NCBI GenBank assembly: GCA_002401855.1
Contig: NVUH01000011.1
Location: 1-64,000 of the forward strand
DNA length: 64,000 bases
Source: Hyphomicrobiales bacterium
GTDB lineage: Bacteria > Pseudomonadota > Alphaproteobacteria > Rhizobiales > OSC116
Direction of reading: 5' to 3'
In this document: positions 27,408 to 37,201 of the stretch, one piece after another
Numbering within the stretch: position 1 is the stretch's first letter
How the letters are laid out: every line of letters starts with the position of its first letter
Program-made: the position numbers and the translations under genes
Notes under the pieces: model-generated
Database searches by the model: none
What the model was told of the DNA's origin: nothing
What the model saw: only the letters and a program-made list of their open reading frames with translations

Positions 27408-28646
27408 TTATTTCTTAGAATTTTGATAGGCGGTATCGAACCACACTGCGATGATGAGCACCAAGCCCATAACCACCATACGTTCACCAGAGCCAGCGCC
27501 GAGCAATACCATAGCATTTTCGATGCTTTGCATGATGATGGCGCCTAGAATGGCGCCAGGTATCGAACCTTCACCACCAGCTAGTGAGGTGCCGCCAATG
27601 ATGGCAGCAGCGATGACCAATAGCTCGGATGATACACCCATACTATTGGTGCCTGCATTTAACCTTGCGGTGGTGATCACCGCCGCGATGGCACATAAAA
27701 CGCCCATAATGACAAAAATATAGGTGGTGACTTTTTTCACATCAATGCCCGAAAGCTCAGCGGCTTCTGGGTTGGCGCCAATGGCATAAACATAGCGGCC
27801 AAATTTGGTGATGCGTGATAATAAGGTCATCACAATCACCACGGCAATTAAAATAAGCACAGGAACAGGGATGCCACGGCCAATGTCTGAACGCGGTTTG
27901 TTATAGCTGTTCATTATATATACGAAACCAAAAATAACCGCTGCGATGACAGCAAACATAACAATCTGGAGCCATATTGGCTTGGTGGGGAAGCCATGTT
28001 TAACACGTGAGGCGTGGCCTCTATACATGCTGAAGGCGACAATTAATACGGCCATAATGCCTAAAATCAAGCTCCATGTGGTGCCGATTGAGCCATCAAT
28101 GCCGCCGCCTAATAATTGGTAGGTCTTGTTCATTGGAGCAACTGTGCGGCCATCGGTGACTAAAAATGCACCCCCCCGAAAAGCCAACATGCCGCCCAAG
28201 GTGACCACAAATGCAGGGATGCCGCGATAAGCAGTGAACCAACCTTGGAATATGCCGATTAGCACGCCCAATGTAGCGCCACAAACAATGGTTAAGGGCC
28301 AGTTCCAACCTGCATTGAGTGGAAAAATATCAACCTGCAGCCAGGCGATGACCATACCAATAACGCCCATAACTGAGCCAACCGATAGATCGATATGCCG
28401 CGCGACGATGACCAAAACCATGCCAGTGGCCATAATGCCAACCACCGAGGTTTGTACGGCTAAATTATAAAGATTTCGTGCGGATAGGAATATGCCACCA
28501 GTGGCAATATTAAGCCCGACCCAAATTACGACGAGCACCACAATCATGCCCAGCATGCGGGTGTCGATTTCTGATGCGCGGATGATGCGGGTGAAGGCAC
28601 TATCTTGCTTATCTGTATTTAGATTTGTATCTGTCATTTGATTCAC
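27408..28646 (-). CDS. xylH: Xylose ABC transporter permease
   Basis: A 412-residue inner-membrane permease of the CUT2 (BPD_transp_2) family with ten or more helices. It has the QGWFTAYRGIPAFVVTLGG-type EAA-like region, a long loop with MNKTYQLLGGGIDG, and the C-terminal GGTSLAGGEGSIPGAILGA motif. Length suits XylH (about 390). It lies between xylF (82 bases upstream) and xylG. The specificity call rests on xylF, xylA and xylB in the same operon. Confidence 0.9.
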   Translation of the reverse strand: MNQMTDTNLNTDKQDSAFTRIIRASEIDTRMLGMIVVLVVIWVGLNIATGGIFLSARNLYNLAVQTSVVGIMATGMVLVIVARHIDLSVGSVMGVIGMVIAWLQVDIFPLNAGWNWPLTIVCGATLGVLIGIFQGWFTAYRGIPAFVVTLGGMLAFRGGAFLVTDGRTVAPMNKTYQLLGGGIDGSIGTTWSLILGIMAVLIVAFSMYRGHASRVKHGFPTKPIWLQIVMFAVIAAVIFGFVYIMNSYNKPRSDIGRGIPVPVLILIAVVIVMTLLSRITKFGRYVYAIGANPEAAELSGIDVKKVTTYIFVIMGVLCAIAAVITTARLNAGTNSMGVSSELLVIAAAIIGGTSLAGGEGSIPGAILGAIIMQSIENAMVLLGAGSGERMVVMGLVLIIAVWFDTAYQNSKK

Positions 28647-28728
28647 TTGTTTTTAAGTGTGTGGCCAGACTTATAGGAACATAAATCTGACCATTTTGAT
28701 ATTAACTAATATTTAGCTAATTTTTGGT

Positions 28729-29760
28729 TTATTTACAAGCAGCAACATCAGCATTGGCGTTTGCACAAGCAACGTCTTTGGCAATGTGGCCAGCGTCAAT
28801 AACAACGTTAAAGTTAGCTTTTGTAATTGGCACAGGTGCTACAAAAATGGCATCCATTTCAACGCCTTTTTTGCCGCCAGACCATTTTTCAGAACCTGTT
28901 ACAGTTTCACCTTTGGCAAGCGCTACAGCAATTTCGCCAGCTTTCTTACCAAGTACACGTACGTCTTTCCAAACTGAAACAGTTTGCAAACCACGCGCAA
29001 CACGGTTAAGGGCAGCATGATCGCCATCTTGACCAGATACAGGAATACCTTCCATACCTTGAGCGGTTAGAGCGGCTACAACGCCACCAGCAGTGCCGTC
29101 ATTTGATGCCACAACAGCGTCAACTTTATTGTCAGTAGCTGTTAGAATTTGCTCCATATTGCTTTGGGCATTTTCAGGCTTCCAACCATCTGTATATTGT
29201 TCGCCAACGATTTTAATGTCGCCAGAATCAATAGCAGCTTGCAGGATTTCTAATTGACCACCATGGAGGAAATCAGCATTCGGATCAGTCGGTGATCCTT
29301 TGATGAATACATAATTGCCTGTAGGTTGTGCAGCAAATACAGCACGCGCTTGCATGCGGCCCACTTCAACATTATCAAATGTTAGATAGAAAACACCTTC
29401 GGCTTCGATCAAACGGTCATAACCAAGGACAGGAATGCCTTCAGCTTGGGCATTAAGCACAGCAGGCATCACAGCTTCTGTGTCCATCGCTAAGATGATA
29501 AGAGCATTGGCGCCATTGGCAATCAGGCTTTCAATGTCAGCCAATTGCTTTTCAGGTGAACCACCCGCGTCAGCTGAAATATAGTCAGCATCGTCGCCGA
29601 GGCCAGCAATGATGGCTTTTTCGTCAGTTTTCCAGCGTTCTTCTTGGAAATTAGACCAAGATACACCCACTTTAAGGTCAGCGGCTACAGCGCCAACCGT
29701 TGCTGATACAGTCATAGCTACACCAAGTGCAGCAGACATGAGAAGTTTTTTAACACTCAT
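28729..29760 (-). CDS. xylF: D-xylose periplasmic binding protein
   Basis: A 343-residue periplasmic protein with signal peptide MSVKKLLMSAALGVAM... cleaved near VGAVA-A (about residue 27). The mature start VGVSWSNFQEERWKTDEKAI is the first strand and ligand loop of XylF, and SADAGGSPEKQLADIE and QDGDHAALNRV are also typical. It delivers xylose to XylH. The upstream 70 bases separate it from the CRTAC1-like gene. Binding of another pentose is possible. Confidence 0.92.
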   Translation of the reverse strand: MSVKKLLMSAALGVAMTVSATVGAVAADLKVGVSWSNFQEERWKTDEKAIIAGLGDDADYISADAGGSPEKQLADIESLIANGANALIILAMDTEAVMPAVLNAQAEGIPVLGYDRLIEAEGVFYLTFDNVEVGRMQARAVFAAQPTGNYVFIKGSPTDPNADFLHGGQLEILQAAIDSGDIKIVGEQYTDGWKPENAQSNMEQILTATDNKVDAVVASNDGTAGGVVAALTAQGMEGIPVSGQDGDHAALNRVARGLQTVSVWKDVRVLGKKAGEIAVALAKGETVTGSEKWSGGKKGVEMDAIFVAPVPITKANFNVVIDAGHIAKDVACANANADVAACK

Positions 29761-29830
29761 TTGTTTTCTCCCATTATAGCCTTGAACGGCTATGTTTTTG
29801 CCCTTTATGGGCCTCCCATTACCAAAATGA

Positions 29831-31480
29831 CTAATGCATCATTTCAGCGTTATCTGGCGGTGACCAAAAGGTCAGCGCCGAATCTTGTTTGTTTATTGTC
29901 GCGAATTGATTGGCTTTTACGGTCATCCAATCGCTTTTCTGACCATTAGGCCATATTATTCTTAGATCTGCTAGTTTGGCCTCACCTAAACCAAAATGGT
30001 GTAGACCTAAACTGCCACTGGCGTGACCTCCGCCAACGGTAATCTCTTTGCGTTGTATCTTATCATTAATGCGCAGTTCAATCCAAGCGCCAATGCTGTG
30101 TTTATTATCGTCCAAACGTCTTATGTCGAGGGCAATCCAATTGCCCATAGCTTGGCTGTTGCCAAGATTGCGCAGCACTCCTGGAACTTCATTTCTATTG
30201 ACTTCGATAATGTCAAGCATGCCGTCGAGGTTTAAATCAACAATGGCTGCACCACGGGTTAAGTTTGTGGCATGCATGCCGGCTTTTTCGGCAGCTTCAA
30301 AAAATGTGCCGTCTGGTTTGCCTAGCAGCAAGTTATTGGGGTCATGTTGAGCAAAATCGGGCATTTGGTCGACATTGCCTTTGGCGATGAATAGATCGAT
30401 CAAAGTGTCATTGTTAAAATCGGCAAATTGTGCGTGCCATGCGGTGGATAATAATGCTGAATCTTCGCTCCACGGTTTATGCGCGGTGATGCCTAATTTA
30501 AACGCCATATTTTTAAATTTAGGCTTTTTACCTGCGCCCGTGTTCATGCGTAATTTATTGTCACCCATTGAGGTGAGAAAATAATCAGGATAACCATCAG
30601 CATTTACATCATGGCTGGCAATGCCCATGCCCCAAATGTTGAGCTTTTTAAAGCCGTCATCACGGGTATATTCCGTGGCTTTGGCATCTGGCTCTACTCG
30701 CCACAATTGCTCGTGGCCATTTTTATTATATTGGCGGTCATTGCTAACCCGTAATGATTGCGCTCCAGATCGATTCCAATCCGAAAATAACAAAGATAAT
30801 GTGCAATAGGCTTTGAGGTTTTGCGGCTTTGCAAAGCCATCATCAGAATCGGCAGGGCGGAATAATTGATTGTCGCTACAAGTGCCCCAAGGCGTGCCTT
30901 CGGCTTTGCGGTCAACATAATTGCCAATGGCAAGGGTCGGCCATTTTTTACCAGTTTCCCATGTGGCGCTAAACGCGGTTGACCATTGGTCACCGCCGTC
31001 AAAATTCCAGTCTTCGTTGGCGCGCTCAAATTGGCAGTTGCCTAAGCCTTTAAACAAAATATTTTCGCCCAAGCGCAACACCATTAAATCCATAATGCCA
31101 TCGCTATCAACATCAATCGGGTAGGTGGCAACGACTTTATTAATGTTTAAATTTTGAGCCGTTGAATTGCCAAAAATCAGCGCTCCACCACGTTTGGATT
31201 GGTTGATGTAAAGCTGAGCTTTACTTTTCCCGCCGGCAAAATATAGGTCGGGGTAACGGTCTTGATTGCAATCAAATGCTGCCACACCGCCGCCGACAAA
31301 ATAGTCCCAGCCGCCATCATATTGAGTGTGCAGGTTAGATACGGCTTGGTCATTGGTTAAAGAGGGGATGTAAATTCCGCTTTGCTCATCGATTAAGGGC
31401 GCATTTTCAGCCATGGCGGTCACCATGGTCAAGAAAAATACTCCTATGATCAGCAAAATACGCAATACACATCCCCTCAT
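29831..31480 (-). CDS. CRTAC1-like secreted protein with FG-GAP/VCBS repeats and ASPIC/UnbV domain
   Basis: A 549-residue exported protein with signal peptide MRGCVLRILLIIGVFFLTM... and cleavage near AMA-E. The body has calcium-type FG-GAP/VCBS repeats (FDCNQDRYPDLYFAGG, VDSDGIMDLMVL, DVNADGYPDYFLTSMGDN, DFNNDTLIDLFIAKGN, DLNLDGMLDIIEVN), forming a beta-propeller. The C-terminus (about residues 460-530) is an ASPIC/UnbV domain: HASGSLGLHHFGLG and IIWPNGQKSDW. It lies between xylF and xylA on the same strand, an unusual place. It may bind or process a xylose-containing polymer outside the cell; that is inferred from position only. Confidence 0.85.
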   Translation of the reverse strand: MRGCVLRILLIIGVFFLTMVTAMAENAPLIDEQSGIYIPSLTNDQAVSNLHTQYDGGWDYFVGGGVAAFDCNQDRYPDLYFAGGKSKAQLYINQSKRGGALIFGNSTAQNLNINKVVATYPIDVDSDGIMDLMVLRLGENILFKGLGNCQFERANEDWNFDGGDQWSTAFSATWETGKKWPTLAIGNYVDRKAEGTPWGTCSDNQLFRPADSDDGFAKPQNLKAYCTLSLLFSDWNRSGAQSLRVSNDRQYNKNGHEQLWRVEPDAKATEYTRDDGFKKLNIWGMGIASHDVNADGYPDYFLTSMGDNKLRMNTGAGKKPKFKNMAFKLGITAHKPWSEDSALLSTAWHAQFADFNNDTLIDLFIAKGNVDQMPDFAQHDPNNLLLGKPDGTFFEAAEKAGMHATNLTRGAAIVDLNLDGMLDIIEVNRNEVPGVLRNLGNSQAMGNWIALDIRRLDDNKHSIGAWIELRINDKIQRKEITVGGGHASGSLGLHHFGLGEAKLADLRIIWPNGQKSDWMTVKANQFATINKQDSALTFWSPPDNAEMMH

Positions 31481-31522
31481 ATTTCATTTTTTATACAAAT
31501 CTATGTCTACATAAATTGATGT

Positions 31523-32836
31523 CTACACAAATCTATTGACTAGGTTCTCATACCATTCTTGTTTGCCAGAACGTGGTTGTGGGTCAATTTGTTTTTCTTC
31601 GGCAATGTCAGCCAAGGCGTCTAGTGACAATTTACCAGCCAAAATTTTCTTGCCCAAATCGCCATCCCAACCGGCATAACGACCATCAATTGCACCTTGC
31701 ATGCTGCCATCTTCAAGCATAGCAGACGCATTCAACAAGGCCCGCGCACAAACATCCATGCCACCAATATGGCCGTGGAATAGATCGACAGGATCAAGTG
31801 ATTGACGTCTTACTTTGGCATCAAAGTTAATGCCGCCATTGCCGAGACCGCCATTTTTAAGAATGGCATACATGGCAAGCGTGGTGTCTGGCACATTGTT
31901 AGGGAATTGGTCGGTATCCCAACCAGATTGCATGTCGCCTCTATTCATGTCGATAGAGCCAAGCAAACCATTGCTGACGGCATAAGTGATCTCATGCTCA
32001 AAACTATGACCTGCCAAAGTGGCATGGTTGGCTTCAAGGTTTAGTTTTACCTCGTTTTCAAGTCCATGTTGTTGCAAGAAAGCATGCACGCTTTGGGCGT
32101 CATAATCATATTGATGTTTGGTGGGCTCTTGCGGTTTTGGCTCAATCAAAATCGTGCCTTTAAAGCCAATTTTATGTTTGTGCTCCACCACCATGTTTAA
32201 AAAACGACCCATTTGAGCATTCTCTTTGCTCCAGTCGGTATTCAGCAAAGTTTCATAACCTTCACGGCCACCCCAAAGCACATAGTTTTCGCCGCCCAAT
32301 TTTTGGGTCAGGTTAAACACTTGGCGCACTTGGGCTGCACAATAAGTCATCACATCAGGGTCAGGGTTAGATGCCGCGCCAGACATATAACGTCTATGGC
32401 TAAACATATTGGCCGTGCCCCATAGCAATTTAACGCCGGTTTCTTCTTGCTTGGCCAATAATTTATCGCCCAGATAATCAAGGTTTTTCATGGTTTCGGC
32501 CAATGTGTCACCTTCGGGCGATACATCACGGTCATGGAAGCAATAATAAGGCGTGCCTAATTTGGTAAAAAATTCAAAGGCCACGTCGAGCTTTAATTCA
32601 GCTTCCTTCATTGGGTCGCCGCCCGCCATCCATGGGCGCATTAAGGTTTGGCCGCCAAATGGGTCATTGCCAGGCCAAGAGAATGTATGCCAATAGGCCG
32701 CAGCAAAGCGCAAATGCTCAGCCATGGTTTTGCCCATTACAATTTGATCTGGGTTATAATATTTGAAAGACAGATCATTTATACTGTCTTTGCCTTCATA
32801 TTTTATGTTGCCAATGCCTTCAAAATATTCAGCCAT
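31523..32836 (-). CDS. xylA: Xylose isomerase
   Basis: Converts D-xylose to D-xylulose. The 437-residue TIM-barrel enzyme has the catalytic H101 and D104 in [13 protein letters not shown], the metal ligands in [33 protein letters not shown] and [19 protein letters not shown]. Length and motifs fit the longer class II enzymes. It lies 33 bases after xylB and 42 before the CRTAC1-like gene. The start follows an AGGAGAAAAAA box. Confidence 0.96.
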   Translation of the reverse strand: MAEYFEGIGNIKYEGKDSINDLSFKYYNPDQIVMGKTMAEHLRFAAAYWHTFSWPGNDPFGGQTLMRPWMAGGDPMKEAELKLDVAFEFFTKLGTPYYCFHDRDVSPEGDTLAETMKNLDYLGDKLLAKQEETGVKLLWGTANMFSHRRYMSGAASNPDPDVMTYCAAQVRQVFNLTQKLGGENYVLWGGREGYETLLNTDWSKENAQMGRFLNMVVEHKHKIGFKGTILIEPKPQEPTKHQYDYDAQSVHAFLQQHGLENEVKLNLEANHATLAGHSFEHEITYAVSNGLLGSIDMNRGDMQSGWDTDQFPNNVPDTTLAMYAILKNGGLGNGGINFDAKVRRQSLDPVDLFHGHIGGMDVCARALLNASAMLEDGSMQGAIDGRYAGWDGDLGKKILAGKLSLDALADIAEEKQIDPQPRSGKQEWYENLVNRFV

Positions 32837-32869
32837 TTTTTTCTCCTCGGTTTTTTTCGTAATTTGGTT

Positions 32870-34336
32870 TTATTTCGCGAATTCGGGTTTTAGTAAAGTG
32901 TATAATCTTCTATAGCGCTCAAGCCGTTCTTCATAATAAGGCTTTGCATCTGCATTTGGAGTCACCACATTTTTAACCGGTGGTGCGGTGCAAATGTCGG
33001 CGGCGTTTTCGCCGGTTACTGCTAACCTTGCCAAACGCGCACCGCCATATGCGGGGCCAACCTCGCCACCTTGATGATAGGTCAAGGGATAACCTAACAC
33101 ATCGGCAAGCATTTGCCCCCAAAACTCACTACGTGAGCCACCTCCAATAACCGAGACTTGCTCGATTGAAGCCCCAGCGCTTAACATGCTGTCCAAGCCA
33201 TCGGCAAAACAGAATGACACGCCTTCAAGCACCGCACGGCCTAACGCAGCGCGGTCAGTATCTGGCGTTAAACCAAAAAACACGCCCATAGCGTTCGGGT
33301 CATTATGCGGAGTTCTTTCGCCGCTTAAATAAGGTAAAAATATCAATTTGCTGTCTTCATTCACCGGCGCGGCTTCAATCTCAGCAATCAAATCGCCTTC
33401 CGATTTTGCGCCAGTCAACTTAGTCACCCATGTCAGGCAACTTGCTGCATTGAGCATCACACTCATCTGATGCCAGACATTCGGTATGGCATGGCAAAAC
33501 GCATGCACCGCGGCATCAGGATTGGGCGAATATTTATCATTACATAAGAAAATTACACCCGATGTGCCCAATGACAAAAACGCACGGCCAGCCTCAACCA
33601 CACCAATGCCAATGGCACCACCAGCATTATCACCAGCACCGCCAGCCAAAACCACGCCGTTGGGCATGCCAAATTTAGCGGCCAGATCATCAGTCAAAAT
33701 GCCCGCTGGGTCAGAACCCTCAACCAGACGCGGCATTTGTTTTTTGGTCAGGCCAGTGGCAGTTAGCAATTTCTCAGACCAATCACGCGCCCCTGTGTCT
33801 AACCACAAGGTACCCGCCGCATCTGACATTTCAGCAATATATTCACCAGTCAGCAAATAACGAATATAATCTTTAGGCAGCAACACCATCGCCACTTTGG
33901 CAAAAATCTCTGGCTCATTTTTAGCCACCCACAAAAGCTTGGGCGCCGTAAAACCAGGAAAGGCAATGTTGCCAGAAATGCTGCGTAAATCAGGCTCTTT
34001 GGCTTCTAACTCGGCGCATTCAGCGGCGCTTCTGCCGTCATTCCACAAAATAGCAGGGCGCAGTACGTCACCATTATCATCCAATAAAGTCGCACCATGC
34101 ATCTGGCCAGCCAAACCCATAGCTTTCACTTGCGCCATTTCAGCAGGGTTAGATTTAGCCAATTGCGCCAACGTGTCACAAGTCGCAGCCCACCAATCAG
34201 CAGGGTTTTGCTCTGACCATAAAGGGTGAGGGCGGTTAACCTCTAAACTTGAATCGGCTTGGGCGATGATGTTTTGATCCTCATCCACTAAAACCGTCTT
34301 AATGCCAGACGTGCCAATGTCTAATCCTAAATACAT
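32870..34336 (-). CDS. xylB: Xylulokinase
   Basis: Phosphorylates D-xylulose to xylulose-5-phosphate, which feeds the pentose phosphate pathway. The 488-residue FGGY kinase starts YLGLDIGTSGIKTVLVDE, keeps SEQNPADWW, the substrate loop GLAGQMHGA, ILWNDGRSAAEC, GGAGDNAGGAIG and the C-terminal GGGSRSEFWGQMLADVLG. It is the first gene of the minus-strand xylose operon, divergent from the LacI-type regulator. Confidence 0.95.
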   Translation of the reverse strand: MYLGLDIGTSGIKTVLVDEDQNIIAQADSSLEVNRPHPLWSEQNPADWWAATCDTLAQLAKSNPAEMAQVKAMGLAGQMHGATLLDDNGDVLRPAILWNDGRSAAECAELEAKEPDLRSISGNIAFPGFTAPKLLWVAKNEPEIFAKVAMVLLPKDYIRYLLTGEYIAEMSDAAGTLWLDTGARDWSEKLLTATGLTKKQMPRLVEGSDPAGILTDDLAAKFGMPNGVVLAGGAGDNAGGAIGIGVVEAGRAFLSLGTSGVIFLCNDKYSPNPDAAVHAFCHAIPNVWHQMSVMLNAASCLTWVTKLTGAKSEGDLIAEIEAAPVNEDSKLIFLPYLSGERTPHNDPNAMGVFFGLTPDTDRAALGRAVLEGVSFCFADGLDSMLSAGASIEQVSVIGGGSRSEFWGQMLADVLGYPLTYHQGGEVGPAYGGARLARLAVTGENAADICTAPPVKNVVTPNADAKPYYEERLERYRRLYTLLKPEFAK

Positions 34337-34556
34337 GATATTTCCCTATTTATCTTTTTGAGGCATTTTTGATGGGTTTTACCTCAAAAGTCAAATCAAA
34401 TCGCATTCACCATTATTTCATGAAACTAATTGTGTATATCGCTGTATATCTGTAAAAACCGTTTATATGGCCAAATTTGGTGATAATTTCATTTACACTC
34501 ATATATTTAAATGGCATCATAATGATGAGTTTATTCATTGAGTTATGAGGTGTTTT
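34337..34556. promoter_or_regulatory. Divergent xylB / LacI-type regulator control region
   Basis: This 220-base region should carry both promoters and the operator of the xylose genes. Seen in it are two direct TGTATATC boxes exactly ten bases apart (34433-34440, 34443-34450), a short odd palindrome AAAC-C-GTTT (34456-34464) of the kind LacI proteins bind, and a perfect CCAAATTTGG palindrome (34471-34480). They lie within 50 bases of each other, near the middle of the gap. Which one is bound is not known. Confidence 0.5.
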
Positions 34557-35591
34557 TTGTCAAAAGTGTGGGCAAAACAATCAGATATAGTGCGTGAAGC
34601 GGGGGTCAGCTTGGCAACGGTCGATCGGGTGCTGAATGGCCGTAGTGGTGTTAACGTGCAAACCGCCAAAAAAGTGTGGGAAGCCATTGACCGTTTGCAA
34701 GGTCAAGATATTCGCACCCAAAAAACTGGGCAGAAACCGCTTAAATTAGACGTAATCTTACCCGATGGCACAGGCAGTTTTTTAAACATGTTGGCTGAGC
34801 GGATAGAAGTGCTGGGCGAAACCCTAAAGCGCGATGGCATCACAGTGCGCAGCCACAGAGTGGCGAGTTTCGCGCCGCAAAAATTGGCCGAAAAACTACG
34901 TGAGATTGGCGCAACAGACACCGATGGCATTGCCGTGATGCCGCTAGAAGACCCATTTGTGCGCGAAGCGGTCAATAGCTTATGCGATCAGGGCATCCCG
35001 ATTGTGACTTTGGTGTCAAGCCTTTCCACCCAGCGCACCATTGGCCATGTCGGGCCAAATAACCGCGCGGCAGGGCGCACAGCGGCGCATCTAGTTGCGC
35101 TCAATCTGCAAGGCAAAACAGGCACGGTCGGGCTGTTTAAAGGCAGTCATAGCCTGATATATTCTGACCATCAGGAACGCGAATTAGGTTTTGTCAGCGC
35201 GTTGCACGAATATGCGCCCAATCTAAAAGTATCAAGCCATTGGGAAATTCAGAATGATCATGAGGAAGCTTATAAACATACATGTGAGCTGATTGCTAAT
35301 GATAAAGATGTGCTGGCAATTTATAGCGTTGGCAGCGGCTTGCGCGGCATTGGCCAAGCGCTAATTGACAGTAAAAAACAGCATGACATTGTCTGTGTGG
35401 GGCATGATTTAACCGATTATTCGCGCGAATTATTGCTCAATGGCACAGTCAACGCGGTGATTGACCAAGATGTCAACCAAGAGGCGGCAAACGCTTTGCA
35501 GCTTTTAATTTTACAACATCGAGGCGGGGAAAATACCCGAGCACCCGTTGACATAAAAACCGATATTTACTTACGAGACAATTTACCTTGA
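34557..35591 (+). CDS. LacI-family regulator, probable xylose repressor
   Basis: A 344-residue LacI/GalR protein with the N-terminal helix-turn-helix QSDIVREAGVSLATVDRVLN, a hinge and a periplasmic-binding-like effector domain ending in DIYLRDNLP. The TTG at 34557 was chosen because GAGG at 34547-34550 stands six bases before it and it gives the normal LacI N-terminus (SKVWAKQSDIV). An ATG four codons upstream (34545) is possible. It is divergent from xylB and probably represses the xylose operon, with xylose or a derivative as inducer. The spacing to the epimerase gene suggests a shared transcript. Confidence 0.88.
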   Translation: MSKVWAKQSDIVREAGVSLATVDRVLNGRSGVNVQTAKKVWEAIDRLQGQDIRTQKTGQKPLKLDVILPDGTGSFLNMLAERIEVLGETLKRDGITVRSHRVASFAPQKLAEKLREIGATDTDGIAVMPLEDPFVREAVNSLCDQGIPIVTLVSSLSTQRTIGHVGPNNRAAGRTAAHLVALNLQGKTGTVGLFKGSHSLIYSDHQERELGFVSALHEYAPNLKVSSHWEIQNDHEEAYKHTCELIANDKDVLAIYSVGSGLRGIGQALIDSKKQHDIVCVGHDLTDYSRELLLNGTVNAVIDQDVNQEAANALQLLILQHRGGENTRAPVDIKTDIYLRDNLP

Positions 35592-35601
35592 AGGATTGAC
35601 A

Positions 35602-36681
35602 ATGGCGGCGCGTATTGAAGTCAGAGATTTTGGCACGTCTAAAGACGGCAAACAGGTCGATTATTTTACTCTAGATAATGGCAATGGCTGCGTGATTGGC
35701 CTATGCGGCTATGGCGCAACGATAAGCAGTGTGCGCTACGCTGACCGCGACGGCAAAATTGATGAGGTGAATTTTGGGTTTGATGATTTGGCCAGCTATG
35801 AGGCACACACATCAAGCATGGGGGTGACGGTCGGTCGTTACGCCAACCGCATTCGAAATGCCCAATTTACTTTGAATGGTGAAGTGGTAAGACTGGATGT
35901 CACCAATGAAGCTGGTCATAGCGCCCATGGCGGGTCAAAAGGCTTTGGTAAACAGGTTTTTAGCGGCGAAATTGTCGAGACAGCGCAAGGCAAGGGCGTT
36001 AAATTTACTTATATTAGCGCTGATGGTGAGGGCGGTTATCCGGGTGAATTGACCTTGAGCGTGACCTATTGTCTGAGCGATGACGGCGTGCTGCGTTATG
36101 TATATGACGCGATCTGCAGCAAAGACACTTTTATCAATATCACCAATCATGCGTATTTTAATTTGGATGGCCTAAAAGCCGATGGCAGCACCAATGTCGC
36201 TGAACATGAGATTAAACTCAATAGCGGTTTCATCACCCCTTTAGATGCAGATAGCGTTTGCACGGGCGAGGTGAAGCCCGTAGGCGGCACGGCGTTTGAT
36301 TTGCGCCAACAGGTGCGCATTGGTGATGGATTGGACAGTCCGCATGAGTTGATGAAAGCCACCAATGGTGGTTACGACATCAGCTATATTTTGGGCGCAG
36401 ATGATGGCATCATGAAAGACGGTGCATATGTCTATAGCGCTAAATCTGGCCGCGCGATGCAGGTCAAAACCACTCAGCCATGTTTGCAATTTTACACCAA
36501 TGCCAATTTGCGCGAGACCTTGCTGCGTGATGGCAAGAAAGTCAATAAAATGGCGGGTTTTTGCCTCGAAGCACAAGATTACCCCAATGGGCCAAATGTC
36601 GCGCATTTCCCAACCGAGCCGTTGCGCGCGGGGCAGAAATATCAACAAGTGATTGAATATATTTTTACGACGGAAGCCTAA
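35602..36681 (+). CDS. galM: Aldose 1-epimerase (mutarotase)
   Basis: A 359-residue galactose-mutarotase-like enzyme. It shows the GVTVGRYANRI block, GHSAHGGSKGFGKQVF with a conserved His, FINITNHAYFNLDG with the second catalytic His, and a C-terminal FCLEAQDYPN with the catalytic Glu. It interconverts alpha and beta anomers of aldoses, here probably xylose for XylA. The ATG at 35602 follows AAGGA at a good distance. The stop overlaps the ATG of the hydrolase remnant by one base (TAATG). Confidence 0.92.
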   Translation: MAARIEVRDFGTSKDGKQVDYFTLDNGNGCVIGLCGYGATISSVRYADRDGKIDEVNFGFDDLASYEAHTSSMGVTVGRYANRIRNAQFTLNGEVVRLDVTNEAGHSAHGGSKGFGKQVFSGEIVETAQGKGVKFTYISADGEGGYPGELTLSVTYCLSDDGVLRYVYDAICSKDTFINITNHAYFNLDGLKADGSTNVAEHEIKLNSGFITPLDADSVCTGEVKPVGGTAFDLRQQVRIGDGLDSPHELMKATNGGYDISYILGADDGIMKDGAYVYSAKSGRAMQVKTTQPCLQFYTNANLRETLLRDGKKVNKMAGFCLEAQDYPNGPNVAHFPTEPLRAGQKYQQVIEYIFTTEA

Positions 36682-37186
36682 TGGCTAAACTTATTCTTAT
36701 TCCTGGTTTAGTTTCCGACTATCATATTTGGGAGTATGCGGTTAAGGCATTGGCGGCTTATAATCCGATCATTGCTGATGTCAGCCAAACCACATTAATT
36801 GCCGACATTGCACATAAATATTGGGCGAAAATGACGGCCACCTCCATGTCGCAGGCCATTCATTGGGTGGCATCATCGCGGTTGAAATTTACCGCCAAGC
36901 GCCACAGCGGATAGAAAAACTAGCTCTGCTCAATAGCAGCATGATGCCGCAAATGGATGGTGAGGCAGAGTATCGCCAAAGCATGATTGATATGGTCAAT
37001 GAAGGCGGCATTGAGGCACTGGCAAAAAACTGGTTGCCACGTTTGGTGCATCAAAGCCGCCATGATGTGGAGATAAGTTATGCAAATGATTTTATCTGGT
37101 GGCATGCTTTATTTGTGCCCGCAACCCTCATATTAATTTTTCTGCTGATAAAATTTATCAAATCTAGCACTCAAAATACCAAATAA
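36681..37186 (+). pseudogene. Alpha/beta hydrolase, frameshifted and truncated
   Basis: The first frame (36681 on) begins a hydrolase, MAKLILIPGLVSDYHIWEYA, and runs to IAHKYWAK. From about 36825 the family sequence continues in another frame as NDGHLHVAGHSLGGIIAVEIYRQ, containing the GHSLGG nucleophile elbow, then to the stop at 37186. The shift equals loss of one base (or gain of two) between about 36815 and 36832. After VHQSRHDVEI the sequence ends in an unrelated hydrophobic tail (FVPATLILIFLLI), so the 3' part with the catalytic His is missing as well. It once followed galM in the regulator operon. Confidence 0.8.
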
Positions 37187-37201
37187 GCTATGCCAAGCAG
37201 T

